The notes: a model not told the origin generated them from the sequence alone. Positions 1 through 8,445 are shown, counted from the stretch's first letter. The stretch is 30,435 bases of DNA from SAT2750 sp964476375 (GCA_964476375.1 CAYYZW010000325.1:1-30435), one strand, 5' to 3'. Program-made: numbers and translations.

Positions 1-1
1 C

Positions 2-511
2 GAACGTGCCATGGATGCGGAGGTCAATATCGTCAACTCGGAAATGCTGCTGCGTGAACGAGGAATCCAGCTGGTGGAAGAGAGCCAGGTGGAAATAGGA
101 GACTTCAGCTCATCCATTACTTGTCAGCTGGAAACAGGGGACGACACTTTTACTGTATCCGGGACGCTCTTTGGCCAGAGCATGCCACGCTTGATCCGGC
201 TTGGGGATTACCGCCTGGAAACCTATCTTGACGGGGTGATGCTCGTATTCTCCCATCTCGATGTTCCCGGAATCATCGGCTGGGTTGGGAGTATTCTCGG
301 TGAGGACAATGTGAATATCGCCCAGATGTCGGTCGGTCGAGCCGGGGAGGCTCCAGGAGGGAAAGCAATTGGTGTCCTGAACCTGGATGCGCCCCCCCCG
401 GCGGAGACGCTCACGCGATTCCAGGAGCACGAGGCGATTGAGCGAGTCCAGGTGATCCAGCTGCCGGCGTCTGGCGAACTTCCTGCCTGGCTCCTGCACT
501 CACTGGAGTAA
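2..511 (+). CDS. serA: D-3-phosphoglycerate dehydrogenase, C-terminal part (partial)
   Basis: Partial gene; the reading frame is open at the left edge and only the last ~169 codons are present. SerA oxidises 3-phosphoglycerate to 3-phosphohydroxypyruvate, the first step of serine synthesis, in the cytoplasm. What is visible is the regulatory end: an intervening domain of the type found in long (type I) SerA proteins (about the first 75 residues, with SGTLFG and the RLGDYRLE strand), followed by an ACT domain with the telltale HLDVPGIIGWVG and NVNIAQMSVGR segments and a closing hydrophobic strand (VQVIQL). ACT domains in this family bind serine. The catalytic NAD-binding part lies outside the window. 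The gene ends one base before the stop of the convergent gene at 513-914, with no terminator visible. The main alternative is another ACT-bearing 2-hydroxyacid dehydrogenase, but the pattern fits SerA well. Confidence 0.92.
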   Translation, partial: ERAMDAEVNIVNSEMLLRERGIQLVEESQVEIGDFSSSITCQLETGDDTFTVSGTLFGQSMPRLIRLGDYRLETYLDGVMLVFSHLDVPGIIGWVGSILGEDNVNIAQMSVGRAGEAPGGKAIGVLNLDAPPPAETLTRFQEHEAIERVQVIQLPASGELPAWLLHSLE

Positions 512-512
512 A

Positions 513-914
513 TTAGCGAGGATTGGGTGGGGCATGGCTGGTCAGTGCCTGCTGGCGGGTGTGAAAGCGTGGGAAACGCGCTTCCAGCTTGACCTTCTGA
601 ACCGATGCATAGCATTCGTCCGAAAGACCACTCAGACGAAGCTCCCCACCCTGGCAGCTGAGGTGTTCCTCGAGCAACTGGATCTGCCGTAGCAGGCGGC
701 CGCTGAGTTGAAATACCTGGTCCATTTCAAGGACCAGGTTGCGAGAATACTCACGGTCCAGCACACAGCGAATCTGCTCGGCGAGGTGCTGGACAGGAGG
801 ATGGAGAAACGGCTCAAACAATCGCATGCAAAGCCATTCTCTTGCGTGATCAATCTCGACTCGCCAGCCACCCGATAATTCCTGCATGGTCTTGTGATCC
901 CAGAAAACAAACAT
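513..914 (-). CDS. Small STAS-domain-like protein
   Basis: A 133-residue protein with no signal peptide. The layout resembles a STAS (SpoIIAA-like, anti-anti-sigma) domain: a first strand and helix (RLFEPFLHPPVQHLAEQI), a strand NLVLEMD, a loop and helix QLSGRLLRQIQLLEEHL, a strand GELRLSGL, and a final helix ending with QQAL. The usual D-S-S-G phosphorylation loop reads QLSG, so one serine may be kept. STAS proteins of this kind usually pair with a serine kinase or phosphatase, and none is encoded nearby. I chose the ATG at 914 because it follows a GGAAAG stretch and begins the conserved-looking part (MFVFWDHKT); a longer reading frame starting at 1037 would run through the tpx upstream region. 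It is divergent from tpx and convergent with serA. The fold assignment is inference from pattern only. Confidence 0.66.
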   Translation of the reverse strand: MFVFWDHKTMQELSGGWRVEIDHAREWLCMRLFEPFLHPPVQHLAEQIRCVLDREYSRNLVLEMDQVFQLSGRLLRQIQLLEEHLSCQGGELRLSGLSDECYASVQKVKLEARFPRFHTRQQALTSHAPPNPR

Positions 915-955
915 CCTTGTTTCTTTCCGGCGACAATCTATGTCAAAGTGGGAGC

Positions 956-979
956 CTGGGAAAAGACCAGTTTTCCCAG
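956..979. promoter_or_regulatory. Perfect 9-bp inverted repeat upstream of tpx
   Basis: CTGGGAAAA at 956-964 and TTTTCCCAG at 971-979 are exact reverse complements separated by six bases. The element sits in the 173-base divergent space between the STAS-like gene and tpx and has no T-tract on either strand, so it is more like an operator or an mRNA hairpin than a terminator. I found no convincing -35/-10 pair around it. Confidence 0.45.
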
Positions 980-1087
980 AGGCAGGCAAGGCTGAACAAC
1001 AATCCATACCCCTTGTACAGGTACCGCTTGTGGGCAAAACTTACAGGTAACGTTTCCAAGAACACGCCATCATTCAGGAATAGACAC

Positions 1088-1594
1088 ATGTCCCGATCTG
1101 TCACTTTCAAAGGTAACCCGTTAACGCTCGTTGGAGATCAAGTCGAGGTAGGGCAGCCTGCTCCTGACTGCGAGTTGACTGACGGTTCCCTCGAAACCGT
1201 TACCGTTGCGAACTGGAAGGGAAAACCGACCCTGATTAGCGTGGTCCCCTCGCTCGATACGCCAGTCTGCCAGGTCCAGACCAAGCACTTCAACGAGCAG
1301 GTCGCCGCACTCGGAGACCAGATCCATGCGGTCACCGTCAGCCTTGACCTGCCCTTTGCCCAGGGACGTTTCTGTGGCGAGGCAGAAGTCGAGAACATGC
1401 AATCGTTAAGCGACTACAAGGACCGCTCGTTCGGGAACAACTGGGGAATGTTGATTGCTGAGCTCAAGCTCCTGGCCCGGGGAGTTTTCGTGCTGGATGC
1501 TGACGGCAACGTCGTGCACGCGGAGACCGTTGGGGAAGTGGTTGATGAACCGGATTATGCGAGTGCCTTGGAAGCCATCCAGGGTCAGCTCTAA
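1088..1594 (+). CDS. tpx: Thiol peroxidase (Tpx-type peroxiredoxin)
   Basis: A 168-residue cytoplasmic peroxiredoxin that reduces hydrogen peroxide and alkyl hydroperoxides with electrons from thioredoxin. The peroxidatic site is PSLDTPVC (residues 54-61, Cys61), which matches the Tpx signature S-L-D-T-x-V-C. The resolving cysteine is Cys96 in GRFCGEAE, followed by the Tpx-typical ENMQSLSDY segment. Full length for the family. The start at 1088 is preceded by AGGAA (1076-1080) and opens with the family-like MSRSVTFKGNPLTLVG; upstream in-frame ATGs would add 82 unrelated residues. It is monocistronic, closed by a strong terminator at 1615-1655. With sodA at 11547 it makes two oxidative-stress genes in the window, though they are not adjacent. 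Confidence 0.97.
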   Translation: MSRSVTFKGNPLTLVGDQVEVGQPAPDCELTDGSLETVTVANWKGKPTLISVVPSLDTPVCQVQTKHFNEQVAALGDQIHAVTVSLDLPFAQGRFCGEAEVENMQSLSDYKDRSFGNNWGMLIAELKLLARGVFVLDADGNVVHAETVGEVVDEPDYASALEAIQGQL

Positions 1595-1614
1595 CGGGCT
1601 TGTGCCGAGATAAC

Positions 1615-1655
1615 AAGAACGAGGTTCTCCCCCCCGGGAACCTCGTTCTTTTTTT
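1615..1655 (+). terminator. Rho-independent terminator of tpx
   Basis: A perfect 13-bp stem (1615-1627 with 1638-1650), a C-rich 10-base loop and a run of seven T (1649-1655), starting 20 bases after the tpx stop. On the minus strand the same hairpin lies 11 bases after the alaS stop, but its tail there is only weakly T-rich, so it may serve alaS less efficiently. Confidence 0.93.
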
Positions 1656-1660
1656 GAGCG

Positions 1661-4474
1661 TTATTCTCCAGAAAGCATCTGGAGCAGTTGCTCACGTGCA
1701 TGGTGCAGGGCTTCCTCCAGCTTCGACGAGTCCCGGCCACCTGCCTGGGCCATATCGGGTCTGCCGCCACCACCTCCGCCGACAATACCAGCCACCCCGG
1801 AAACCCAGTTTCCTGCATGCACCCCTCGCTCCACCAGGTCGCGTGTCGCCCCGGCAACCAGGACCACCTTCTCCTCCCCGATGCTGGTCGCCAGCAAGAC
1901 GGCAATGGAGTCCTCTTTTTTCCGCAACTGGTCAATCAACCGCCGCATGATATCTGGATTACTCCCCTCCAGGCGCTGAATAATCCCCCTGGCATTCCCA
2001 ACCTGTTCTGCCTCCGCAAGGAGGTCGTCGGCGGAGACCTGCTCGGTGTTCTGGAGCTGCTCAAGCTGTTTTCGCAGCTGCTGAATTTCGCCTTGCAGAG
2101 TGTTCACCCGATCTGAGACGGAAAATAACCCCACGTTCAGGATGCGAGCTGCTTCCCGGAGCACCGATCGCATGGTTGCATAATCGTCGTCAGACCTGTC
2201 CCCCTCTGCTGACCCCGGATTGGAATCCTGGCCCCCCTTGGATCCGCCACTGCTGATTTGCTTCTTCAGCTCTCGCACCTGGCTGGCAAGCTTGCCGGCC
2301 GCCTCTGGGATCTGCACCGTCGATACACCCATCAACTCCCGAAGCGATTGCAGCTGCTCGCTCACACGCTCCGCATGCTGCCGTGCCTTTTCACCCGTCA
2401 AGGCGGTATTCCGTCGTGTTCCGTCAGCAACCCCCTCGTCTGTCACAATCTCTAATCCACCAAGCTCTGCCGTATTCTCCAGGTGGGTCCCTCCACAGAG
2501 TTCCTGGCTGAATTCACCCATCGACACAACACGTACCGGGTCAGGATATTTCTCACCGAACAACATCATGGCACCCGAAGCCCGTGCTTCCGACAGGGGA
2601 ACCGTATTGCACTGGATAGGCTCGGCCTGCTCGATCCTCTCAATCACATCCTGCTCGATATGACCTAGCTGTTCCCCGGAAACAGGTTCCATGTTGGTAA
2701 AATCAAAGCGCAACCAGTCATCATCGACCTTGGAACCCTGTTGTTGGGCATGACTGCCGAGTTGTTTTTGCAGGGCATAATGCAGCACATGAGTTGCCGA
2801 ATGAGCACGGCGGATCGCATCCCGGCCCGTCTCACTCACCTCCATCGTGACCAGGTCCCCTGCCTGGATCTGCCCTGACAGCAAGTGACCATGGTGCAAT
2901 AGAAGTTCACCATCCCGTTGCGTGTCACTGACCTCCACCTTGCAATTCTCATGATAAAGAACTCCCGAATCCCCAACCTGTCCGCCGGCTTCCCCGTAAA
3001 AGGATGAACGCTCCAGAATGATCACCAGTTCCTGGCCTTCCTGCTGGCAGGATTCAACAAGCTGTCCCTCTCCTTCGACCGCAATAATCCCCTTGACGAT
3101 CGCCTCCGTCCGGGTGGACTCGTAACCGACGAATTCCGTCCGCTGGATTGTCCGCTTGAGCTGTTCCACCGGCCCGGTTTTAAAAAGCTCGAACTGACTC
3201 TTGCCAGATTCCATTCCATGCTGGTCCATTGCCGTACGAAACCCATCCCAGTCAAAGGAAAAATCCTGGTCGGCGGCCATCGATTCGACCAGTTCCGGGG
3301 GCAGGCCATAAGTCTGGTAAAGATCCGCCGCACTGGCACCATCGACCAGCACTTGCCCGGATTCCTGCATGGTCGTGAAAATCGAATCAATCCGGTTCAG
3401 GCCGCCATCGATAGTGCCAAGAAATGCGTTCTCTTCCTGCTTGATGACACCGGCAACCCGTTCAATGGTCTCGGACAACTCTGGATAGGCATGTTTCATC
3501 AGCTCGGACACGACAGGAACGAGCTGGTATAGGAAAGGTTCTTTCAATCCAAGCTGGTGACCATCCAGGACGGCTCGTCGCAGCAAGCGACGGATGACGT
3601 ATTTTTCCTTGTTCGGTCCCGGGTAGACATTTTCATGGATGGAAAATGTGCACGCACGAACATGGTCGCTGATGCGTCTTAACCGGCGACCCGTTTCATC
3701 GTCCGGGTTGTACACGGTCGAACAAACCTCGGCAGCAGCTTCCACCAGGGGCATGAGAATATCGATATGGTAGTTGGTATCGACCCCCTGCATGACCGCT
3801 GCAATTCGTTCCAATCCCATCCCCGTATCAATGTTCTTGCTCGGGAGTGGCCGCAGGTTATCCGGGGCGTCGCCAACCCGATTGAACTGGGTAAAGACCA
3901 GGTTCCATATCTCCACCACCGCCCCACTGTCTGTGGTGTAGAAAATCTCACTGCAGGGCCCACAGACACCGTCCGGTCCCTGGGATGGAGCCCCCGCCGG
4001 CCAGAAATTATCGTCTTCCCCCATCCGCTCGATACGGTTGATCTCGAGGCCTATCTGCTCGTGCCAGACCGTGGCGGCTTCGTCATCATCCAGGTAGACC
4101 GACACCGTCAGGCGCTGCGGGTCGATGCCCATCCAGGTGCTGCTGGTAAGAAATTCCCAGGCCCAGAGAATAGCCTCCGACTTGAAATACTCACCGAAAC
4201 TAAAATTTCCCAGCATCTCGAAAAAGGTGTGGTGATAAGCGGTCCTGCCAACGTTTTCTATATCGCCTGTCCGCAGGCATTTCTGGCTGGTTGTGGCCCG
4301 GCTGAAGTCCAGTTTCACTTTACCCAGGAAGTGGTCCTTGAACTGGTTCATCCCGGCAGGGGTGAACAACACAGACGGATCCCAGGTAGGAACCAGGACA
4401 TCGCTTTCCCGGCGCACGTGCCCCTTGGTTTCAAAAAAAGCAAGGAACTTCTCTCGTATCTCGTCAACCTTCAT
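1661..4474 (-). CDS. alaS: Alanine-tRNA ligase
   Basis: A 937-residue cytoplasmic class II aminoacyl-tRNA synthetase that charges tRNA-Ala and hydrolyses mischarged Ser- or Gly-tRNA-Ala. The catalytic core opens with RRESDVLVPTWDPSVLFTPAGM, has the motif-2-like TTSQKCLRTGDIENVG (about 61-76) and the motif-3 region DTGMGLERIAAV (about 216-227). The editing domain has the zinc-ligand pattern H558-x3-H562 and C660-GGT-H664. The C-terminal DHHA1-type domain carries the glycine-rich GGGGGG-RPDMAQAGG tail. All expected parts are present and the length is only slightly above the usual ~875. I chose the ATG at 4474 (MKVDEIREKFLAFF) on family grounds; no good Shine-Dalgarno sequence is seen, which is common in Planctomycetes. 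A 54-residue upstream extension is rejected as non-conserved. The protease gene lies 118 bases upstream on the same strand. Confidence 0.98.
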   Translation of the reverse strand: MKVDEIREKFLAFFETKGHVRRESDVLVPTWDPSVLFTPAGMNQFKDHFLGKVKLDFSRATTSQKCLRTGDIENVGRTAYHHTFFEMLGNFSFGEYFKSEAILWAWEFLTSSTWMGIDPQRLTVSVYLDDDEAATVWHEQIGLEINRIERMGEDDNFWPAGAPSQGPDGVCGPCSEIFYTTDSGAVVEIWNLVFTQFNRVGDAPDNLRPLPSKNIDTGMGLERIAAVMQGVDTNYHIDILMPLVEAAAEVCSTVYNPDDETGRRLRRISDHVRACTFSIHENVYPGPNKEKYVIRRLLRRAVLDGHQLGLKEPFLYQLVPVVSELMKHAYPELSETIERVAGVIKQEENAFLGTIDGGLNRIDSIFTTMQESGQVLVDGASAADLYQTYGLPPELVESMAADQDFSFDWDGFRTAMDQHGMESGKSQFELFKTGPVEQLKRTIQRTEFVGYESTRTEAIVKGIIAVEGEGQLVESCQQEGQELVIILERSSFYGEAGGQVGDSGVLYHENCKVEVSDTQRDGELLLHHGHLLSGQIQAGDLVTMEVSETGRDAIRRAHSATHVLHYALQKQLGSHAQQQGSKVDDDWLRFDFTNMEPVSGEQLGHIEQDVIERIEQAEPIQCNTVPLSEARASGAMMLFGEKYPDPVRVVSMGEFSQELCGGTHLENTAELGGLEIVTDEGVADGTRRNTALTGEKARQHAERVSEQLQSLRELMGVSTVQIPEAAGKLASQVRELKKQISSGGSKGGQDSNPGSAEGDRSDDDYATMRSVLREAARILNVGLFSVSDRVNTLQGEIQQLRKQLEQLQNTEQVSADDLLAEAEQVGNARGIIQRLEGSNPDIMRRLIDQLRKKEDSIAVLLATSIGEEKVVLVAGATRDLVERGVHAGNWVSGVAGIVGGGGGGRPDMAQAGGRDSSKLEEALHHAREQLLQMLSGE

Positions 4475-4592
4475 TGTCGATTTCGCTTGTTGCCAGAAGC
4501 GGAGAGCGGAGGGTGTAAGGACACACCTCGCGGCTGTGAAGGTGCCATCATAACGGCTGTTCAGGAAAGCGGCCAGCCTTGCCCGTTGCTTG

Positions 4593-6137
4593 TTAGGGGA
4601 GAGGAACGAGCAGCATTTCGCCCTGGCGGTCATCACGACATCGGGTCAGCGTGACCTCCGCAGCCTGTCCCTGGACAAGACCATAAAACTGAAGCGGGTT
4701 TTCCACGCGTCTCTTCCCGACATGGCTGACATATGCCCCCGCACGAAGACCGGACTTCCACGCTGGTGAATCAAGCTGAACATGCACGACCGCCACACAG
4801 CCGAGTGGATCACTGGTCTGGCCCGACAACTGGGGTGGCATGGCGGTTGCATAATCTACCCTGACACCTCGCCAGCCGGGGTCGGCCACCTCACTGTAGG
4901 CCGGTCCAGCCAGTTCCGAATAACGCTTGGAAAGGATCGCGTCGATTTTTCTTTCCTCCCCGACCGAGCGGCTGGATTGCCCACGGCGAATATCAAAACG
5001 GACGCTGGTTTCCGGTGCCAGGCCGCCGAGATAATGAAAAAGATCATTCCGAACCTGGACCGGATGATCATCCACGTGCGTGATCACATCTCCAATACGC
5101 ATACCGGCACGATCGGCCCCGCTCCCTGCCAGGACCTGGTCGATGCGAACGCCCCTGTAGCCCTGTTGGTGAAGCTTGATATCAAGGGGACGCACCGAAA
5201 CACCAAGAAAACCAACCTGGATCTTTCTGCCTGCCTTGAGATGTTCCACGGTTCGACGAAAGACCTTGTCGGCAGGAATAGCACAACCTGCCGATTGATC
5301 GGCACCATCAAGAGGTCGCTGGGCTGTGACCAGTCCGATCATCTCCCCCTTGAGGTTCAACACGGTGCCCCCACTCGTTCCAAGATTCAGGCGTGCATCC
5401 AGCTGAAGCAAGCCTCCGGAATGATACAGTGTCTCCTTTTGAGTGCCTGCCTCCAGTGAACGGGTGCGGGGCGTCGCCTTTCGTCCGGTATTGGCAAGGA
5501 TCCCCCAGCCTGCACTCACCTCCCCATCCCGTGCAATCGCATAGGGATTTCCCAGCACCAGGACAATCATCCCCTTGCGCAGCGCGGTCACATCCCCATA
5601 CTGAACCGGTTGCAGGTTTTCAGCCGCAATCCTGAGTACTGCCAGATCCGTCCAGGGATCCCCGGCAACCACCTTGTCGACTTTCTGCACCTGCAAGACC
5701 TTGTAGGGTTGCCGCTGAACCCAGACAAAATAGTCGTTCTCTTTCGGATCACCAAGAACATGGTAGTTGGTCAGGATCAACCCATCCGCACCCACGACCA
5801 CGCCACTTGCATACTCGTTGGGTATGAAATCGGGATCGGTTGGATCCAGCTCCTGTTCCTGGGCCCCTTCCTCCGGACGGCGCACCCGGGCAATCGCCAC
5901 GACGGATTTTTCTGCACTGGAAATAGCCTCGACAAGCGCCCCTTCCAGCACGGTTGCGGATTCCAGGGCTGACGAGGGCGGGCCAGGCCCAGGGGGTTGG
6001 GCCATGGCCGCCCTGTCAACAGTCAGGCAGGCAAGCAGCAGGCCAGAAAGTAGCCCGTACAAGCCGCCAGGAAAGATCCCCGGACCATCCGATGGAGATG
6101 GACTGATCAGGCGGGAAGAAAACCACTGTCCGTGCAT
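4593..6137 (-). CDS. Exported HtrA-like trypsin-fold serine protease with PDZ domains
   Basis: A 514-residue protein with an N-terminal signal sequence (hydrophobic core about 26-40, likely cleavage after AMA near residue 46). The peptidase domain has a complete triad: His126 in TNYHV, Asp164 in DPWTDLAVL and Ser255 in LGTSGG, where HtrA/DegP proteins usually have GNSGG. A PDZ domain follows at about 308-380 (GFLGVSVRPL, then AGMRIGDVITHVDDHPV) and a second PDZ-like unit near 435-505 (AWKSGLRAGAYVSHVGKRRV). It probably degrades or chaperones misfolded envelope proteins. GGAG lies nine bases before the chosen ATG. The gene is on the same strand as alaS and recA but well separated, so it may be transcribed alone. 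The segment between the protease and second PDZ contains a rich run of repeated Y-S-E motifs of unknown meaning. Confidence 0.93.
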   Translation of the reverse strand: MHGQWFSSRLISPSPSDGPGIFPGGLYGLLSGLLLACLTVDRAAMAQPPGPGPPSSALESATVLEGALVEAISSAEKSVVAIARVRRPEEGAQEQELDPTDPDFIPNEYASGVVVGADGLILTNYHVLGDPKENDYFVWVQRQPYKVLQVQKVDKVVAGDPWTDLAVLRIAAENLQPVQYGDVTALRKGMIVLVLGNPYAIARDGEVSAGWGILANTGRKATPRTRSLEAGTQKETLYHSGGLLQLDARLNLGTSGGTVLNLKGEMIGLVTAQRPLDGADQSAGCAIPADKVFRRTVEHLKAGRKIQVGFLGVSVRPLDIKLHQQGYRGVRIDQVLAGSGADRAGMRIGDVITHVDDHPVQVRNDLFHYLGGLAPETSVRFDIRRGQSSRSVGEERKIDAILSKRYSELAGPAYSEVADPGWRGVRVDYATAMPPQLSGQTSDPLGCVAVVHVQLDSPAWKSGLRAGAYVSHVGKRRVENPLQFYGLVQGQAAEVTLTRCRDDRQGEMLLVPLP

Positions 6138-6256
6138 GGACCATTTCTCCGGTCAACCGGTCCACGATCGGCATCGTGATCACCAGGTCGACACGCGGGA
6201 CCTGTGACGGGAAAGGAAACCGTCATGATACCATCTGGCAAGTCGCCGCGTGTACC

Positions 6257-6278
6257 TGCCAGGGAGGCAGGCAGGGGA
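6257..6278 (-). other. Hairpin downstream of recA
   Basis: Downstream of the recA stop on the minus strand there is a short GC-rich stem, CCTGCC and GGCAGG around a five-base loop. There is no T-tract, so it is not a standard terminator. It may mark the 3' end of the recA transcript or be chance in GC-rich DNA. Position is approximate to a few bases. Confidence 0.3.
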
Positions 6279-6301
6279 AATAGTGTTTGACGAATCGTGT
6301 C

Positions 6302-7480
6302 CTAGCTATCGACCTCTGTCGTGATCTCCGGAGGCTGCTCCCCCTCCTCCTCAAGGTAACCACCGGCAGCAAGCACTTTCTGCGTGATCTCCTCGGTCAC
6401 CGCAGCATCCTCCATGAGGAAATTACGTGCCTTTTCTTTCCCCTGACCAAGGTATGTTTCCCCGTACTTGAACCAGGAACCACTACGATTAATCACCCCA
6501 TGCTTGACACCCAGGTCGAGGATATCGCCCTCGTAACTGATTCCATTGGTGTGCATCATGTCAAATTCCGCAATCCGAAATGGTGGGGCAACCTTGTTCT
6601 TGACAATTTTTGCCCGCACACGCTGTCCAACGATATCCTCGCCATCCTTGAGCTGGCCGATTCGCCGCACATCAATACGACAGGAACTATAGAACTTCAA
6701 GGCACGACCACCTGGTGTCGTCTCAGGACTGCCAAACATCACACCAATCTTCTCCCGGATCTGGTTGATGAAAATGACCGAGGTCTTGCTCTTGGCAATC
6801 GCCCCGGTCAGCTTCCGCATTGACTGGCTCATTAATCTGGCCTGCAGACCAACATGCGAGTCACCGATCTCTCCCTCCAGTTCCTTACGAGGAATCAAGG
6901 CCGCAACCGAGTCAACGATCACCACATCCACGGCATTGGATTTGACCAGCATCTCACAGATCTGCATCGCCTCCTCCCCGCTGCTGGGCTGGCTGACAAG
7001 CAGGGTTTCCAGTTCCACTCCAAGCTTTTTTCCCCAGCTGGGATCAAAAGCATGCTCGGCATCAATCATGGCAGCAATCCCACCCTGTTTCTGGGATTGG
7101 GCGGCAATGTGCAGGGCCAGCGTGGTCTTGCCACTCGACTCAGGACCAAAAACTTCAATCACCCTGCCCCGGGGTACTCCCCGGCCACCAAGAGCAATGT
7201 CCAGCGACAGGCTGCCCGTGGGAATCCCCTCGATGCGACGCTGCTGATCACGACCCAGGGGCATGATCGCCCCTTCACCAAACTGCTTTTCAATCTGCTG
7301 TAAAGCCGTCTTTAACTGCGAATTGCTATCAAGCATTTCTGTTACCTTGCCGGGCAATTCCTCTTTTTTCGATTTGCCACGTGGCTTTTTCTTTGCCTTG
7401 GGCTTCTCCGCCGTTTCTTTCGTCGGCTTGACCATATCTTCTTTCACTTCCATTTCCGTGGAATTCTTGACCGCTACCAT
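6302..7480 (-). CDS. recA: Recombinase A
   Basis: A 392-residue RecA, the DNA strand-exchange ATPase that also triggers LexA self-cleavage in the SOS response. Walker A is GPESSGKTT (112-120). The Walker B region is VDVVIVDSVAAL, and the loop-1/loop-2 regions are recognisable (SHVGLQARLMSQSMRKLTG; GSPETTPGGRALKFYSS). The core is full length. The first ~50 residues form a Lys/Glu-rich extension (AKKKPRGKSKKEE) absent from E. coli RecA; it is translated from the chosen start because AAGGAG lies at ideal spacing before the ATG at 7480. A sigma70-like promoter with an overlapping SOS-type operator lies at 7555-7616. It appears to be transcribed alone: thpR upstream ends at 7722, beyond the promoter. 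Confidence 0.98.
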   Translation of the reverse strand: MVAVKNSTEMEVKEDMVKPTKETAEKPKAKKKPRGKSKKEELPGKVTEMLDSNSQLKTALQQIEKQFGEGAIMPLGRDQQRRIEGIPTGSLSLDIALGGRGVPRGRVIEVFGPESSGKTTLALHIAAQSQKQGGIAAMIDAEHAFDPSWGKKLGVELETLLVSQPSSGEEAMQICEMLVKSNAVDVVIVDSVAALIPRKELEGEIGDSHVGLQARLMSQSMRKLTGAIAKSKTSVIFINQIREKIGVMFGSPETTPGGRALKFYSSCRIDVRRIGQLKDGEDIVGQRVRAKIVKNKVAPPFRIAEFDMMHTNGISYEGDILDLGVKHGVINRSGSWFKYGETYLGQGKEKARNFLMEDAAVTEEITQKVLAAGGYLEEEGEQPPEITTEVDS

Positions 7481-7554
7481 CGACAGACTCCTTTATCGAA
7501 TACTCACCTATTTTTTCAATCAGTTCCGCCTGGCCGCACGGCCGACGCCACCGC

Positions 7555-7592
7555 ATAGTGAACAAATGAACCACTGAACTTCTGTTCACTAT
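7555..7592. promoter_or_regulatory. Putative LexA (SOS) operator of recA
   Basis: Core GAAC-TTCT-GTTC at 7576-7587, matching the GAAC-N4-GTTC box known for LexA in Bacillus and actinobacteria. It is nested in a larger dyad with perfect 9-bp arms, ATAGTGAAC (7555-7563) and GTTCACTAT (7584-7592). Within it TGAAC recurs every 8 bp (7559, 7567, 7575), followed in phase by TGTTCA at 7583. Placement over the recA -10 box supports a LexA role; the identity of the regulator is inference because no lexA gene is in the window. Confidence 0.72.
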
Positions 7593-7616
7593 ATCGGCAG
7601 TTTTCAAGACTCACAA
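7588..7616 (-). promoter_or_regulatory. recA promoter (sigma70-like)
   Basis: Read on the minus strand: -35 TTGTGA (7611-7616), 17-base spacer, -10 TATAGT (7588-7593). The predicted transcription start is near 7580, about 100 bases before the recA ATG. The -10 box runs straight into the GAAC-N4-GTTC dyad, so a repressor bound there would block RNA polymerase. Confidence 0.78.
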
Positions 7617-7721
7617 GAGCAAAACTGCCCGGCCAACTGATTGACCTGAAAAGAGTATCGCAAGGAGGAGTGACACGTTTGGTCACAACGCAGAGAGATT
7701 TTGATGAAAAACTGGAAAAAG

Positions 7722-8309
7722 TCAAACTGTCCCCAGGCGGGCATGGTCAATTGGCTGGTAAACACGCCCCTCGGGGTTCAGAAAACTGGAAAAGGTGATG
7801 ACTTCATCTACCACCATCCGAACTCCGTCCGCGACCGCTTCCCGCTCTATCATCCCTGTCACCTGGGCCTGCTGGTCCGTCGTCAGACCTTCACGCCGGC
7901 TTATTCGGCCGATGGTCAGGTGGCCATGAAAACGGCGACGTTCCGGAGAAAAACCATACTGGGTCAGTTTTTCATCGATCTGCTCCTGAAGTGCCCTGAG
8001 CAGGCCCTCTCCCTGGCGAATACCAATCCAGAGTGTCCGCGGACGCTGGTCACTGGGAAACGCTCCCAGGCCAACACACTCAATCTCCAGCGGATCCCGA
8101 TCGGCCACTGCCAGACGGACGGCACGGCAGACGCCGGCAAGTTCCGTTTCCGGCACATCTCCCAGGAATTTCAACGTCAGATGCAGGTTCTCGCGACGGG
8201 TCCAGTGAATTCCCGTCAGGCACGCTGCAAGTTCATCTTTGAGTGACTCGGCATAACGCCGCACCGCACTGCTGACATCCACGGCTACAAAGGTACGCAG
8301 GTTCTTCAC
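7722..8309 (-). CDS. thpR: RNA 2',3'-cyclic phosphodiesterase (2'-5' RNA ligase family)
   Basis: A 195-residue 2H phosphoesterase. The two catalytic H-x-T-x motifs are HLTL (His43) and HLTI (His130), the spacing expected for ThpR/LigT. The start FVAVDVS and the LKFLGDVPE segment are also typical. Family members hydrolyse 2',3'-cyclic phosphate ends of RNA and can join tRNA halves in vitro; the physiological role is unclear. The start is a GTG at 8309, preceded by CGGAG at good spacing; the nearby ATG at 8314 is out of frame. It is divergent from the PQQ-like gene at 8446 and co-directional with recA, but the recA promoter lies between them. Confidence 0.95.
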   Translation of the reverse strand: MKNLRTFVAVDVSSAVRRYAESLKDELAACLTGIHWTRRENLHLTLKFLGDVPETELAGVCRAVRLAVADRDPLEIECVGLGAFPSDQRPRTLWIGIRQGEGLLRALQEQIDEKLTQYGFSPERRRFHGHLTIGRISRREGLTTDQQAQVTGMIEREAVADGVRMVVDEVITFSSFLNPEGRVYQPIDHARLGTV

Positions 8310-8445
8310 TTCATCGCTCCGGACAACCTTTCTCAGCCCTCCACACTATCACTGCAGCACTTCTTCCTGCAAGCGGCCCATGGAAGGACCCTGGCACGCT
8401 ACAATGTCCCCCTGGTACCCTGTGGTAAAAATGAGAGGGGACAGC

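Noticed and set aside
842..1087. 82-residue extension of tpx
   Set aside because: It crosses the divergent intergenic region and is unlike any Tpx N-terminus.
3767..4654. 295-codon plus-strand frame antisense to alaS
   Set aside because: alaS is conserved along the whole stretch on the other strand; this is a codon-bias shadow.
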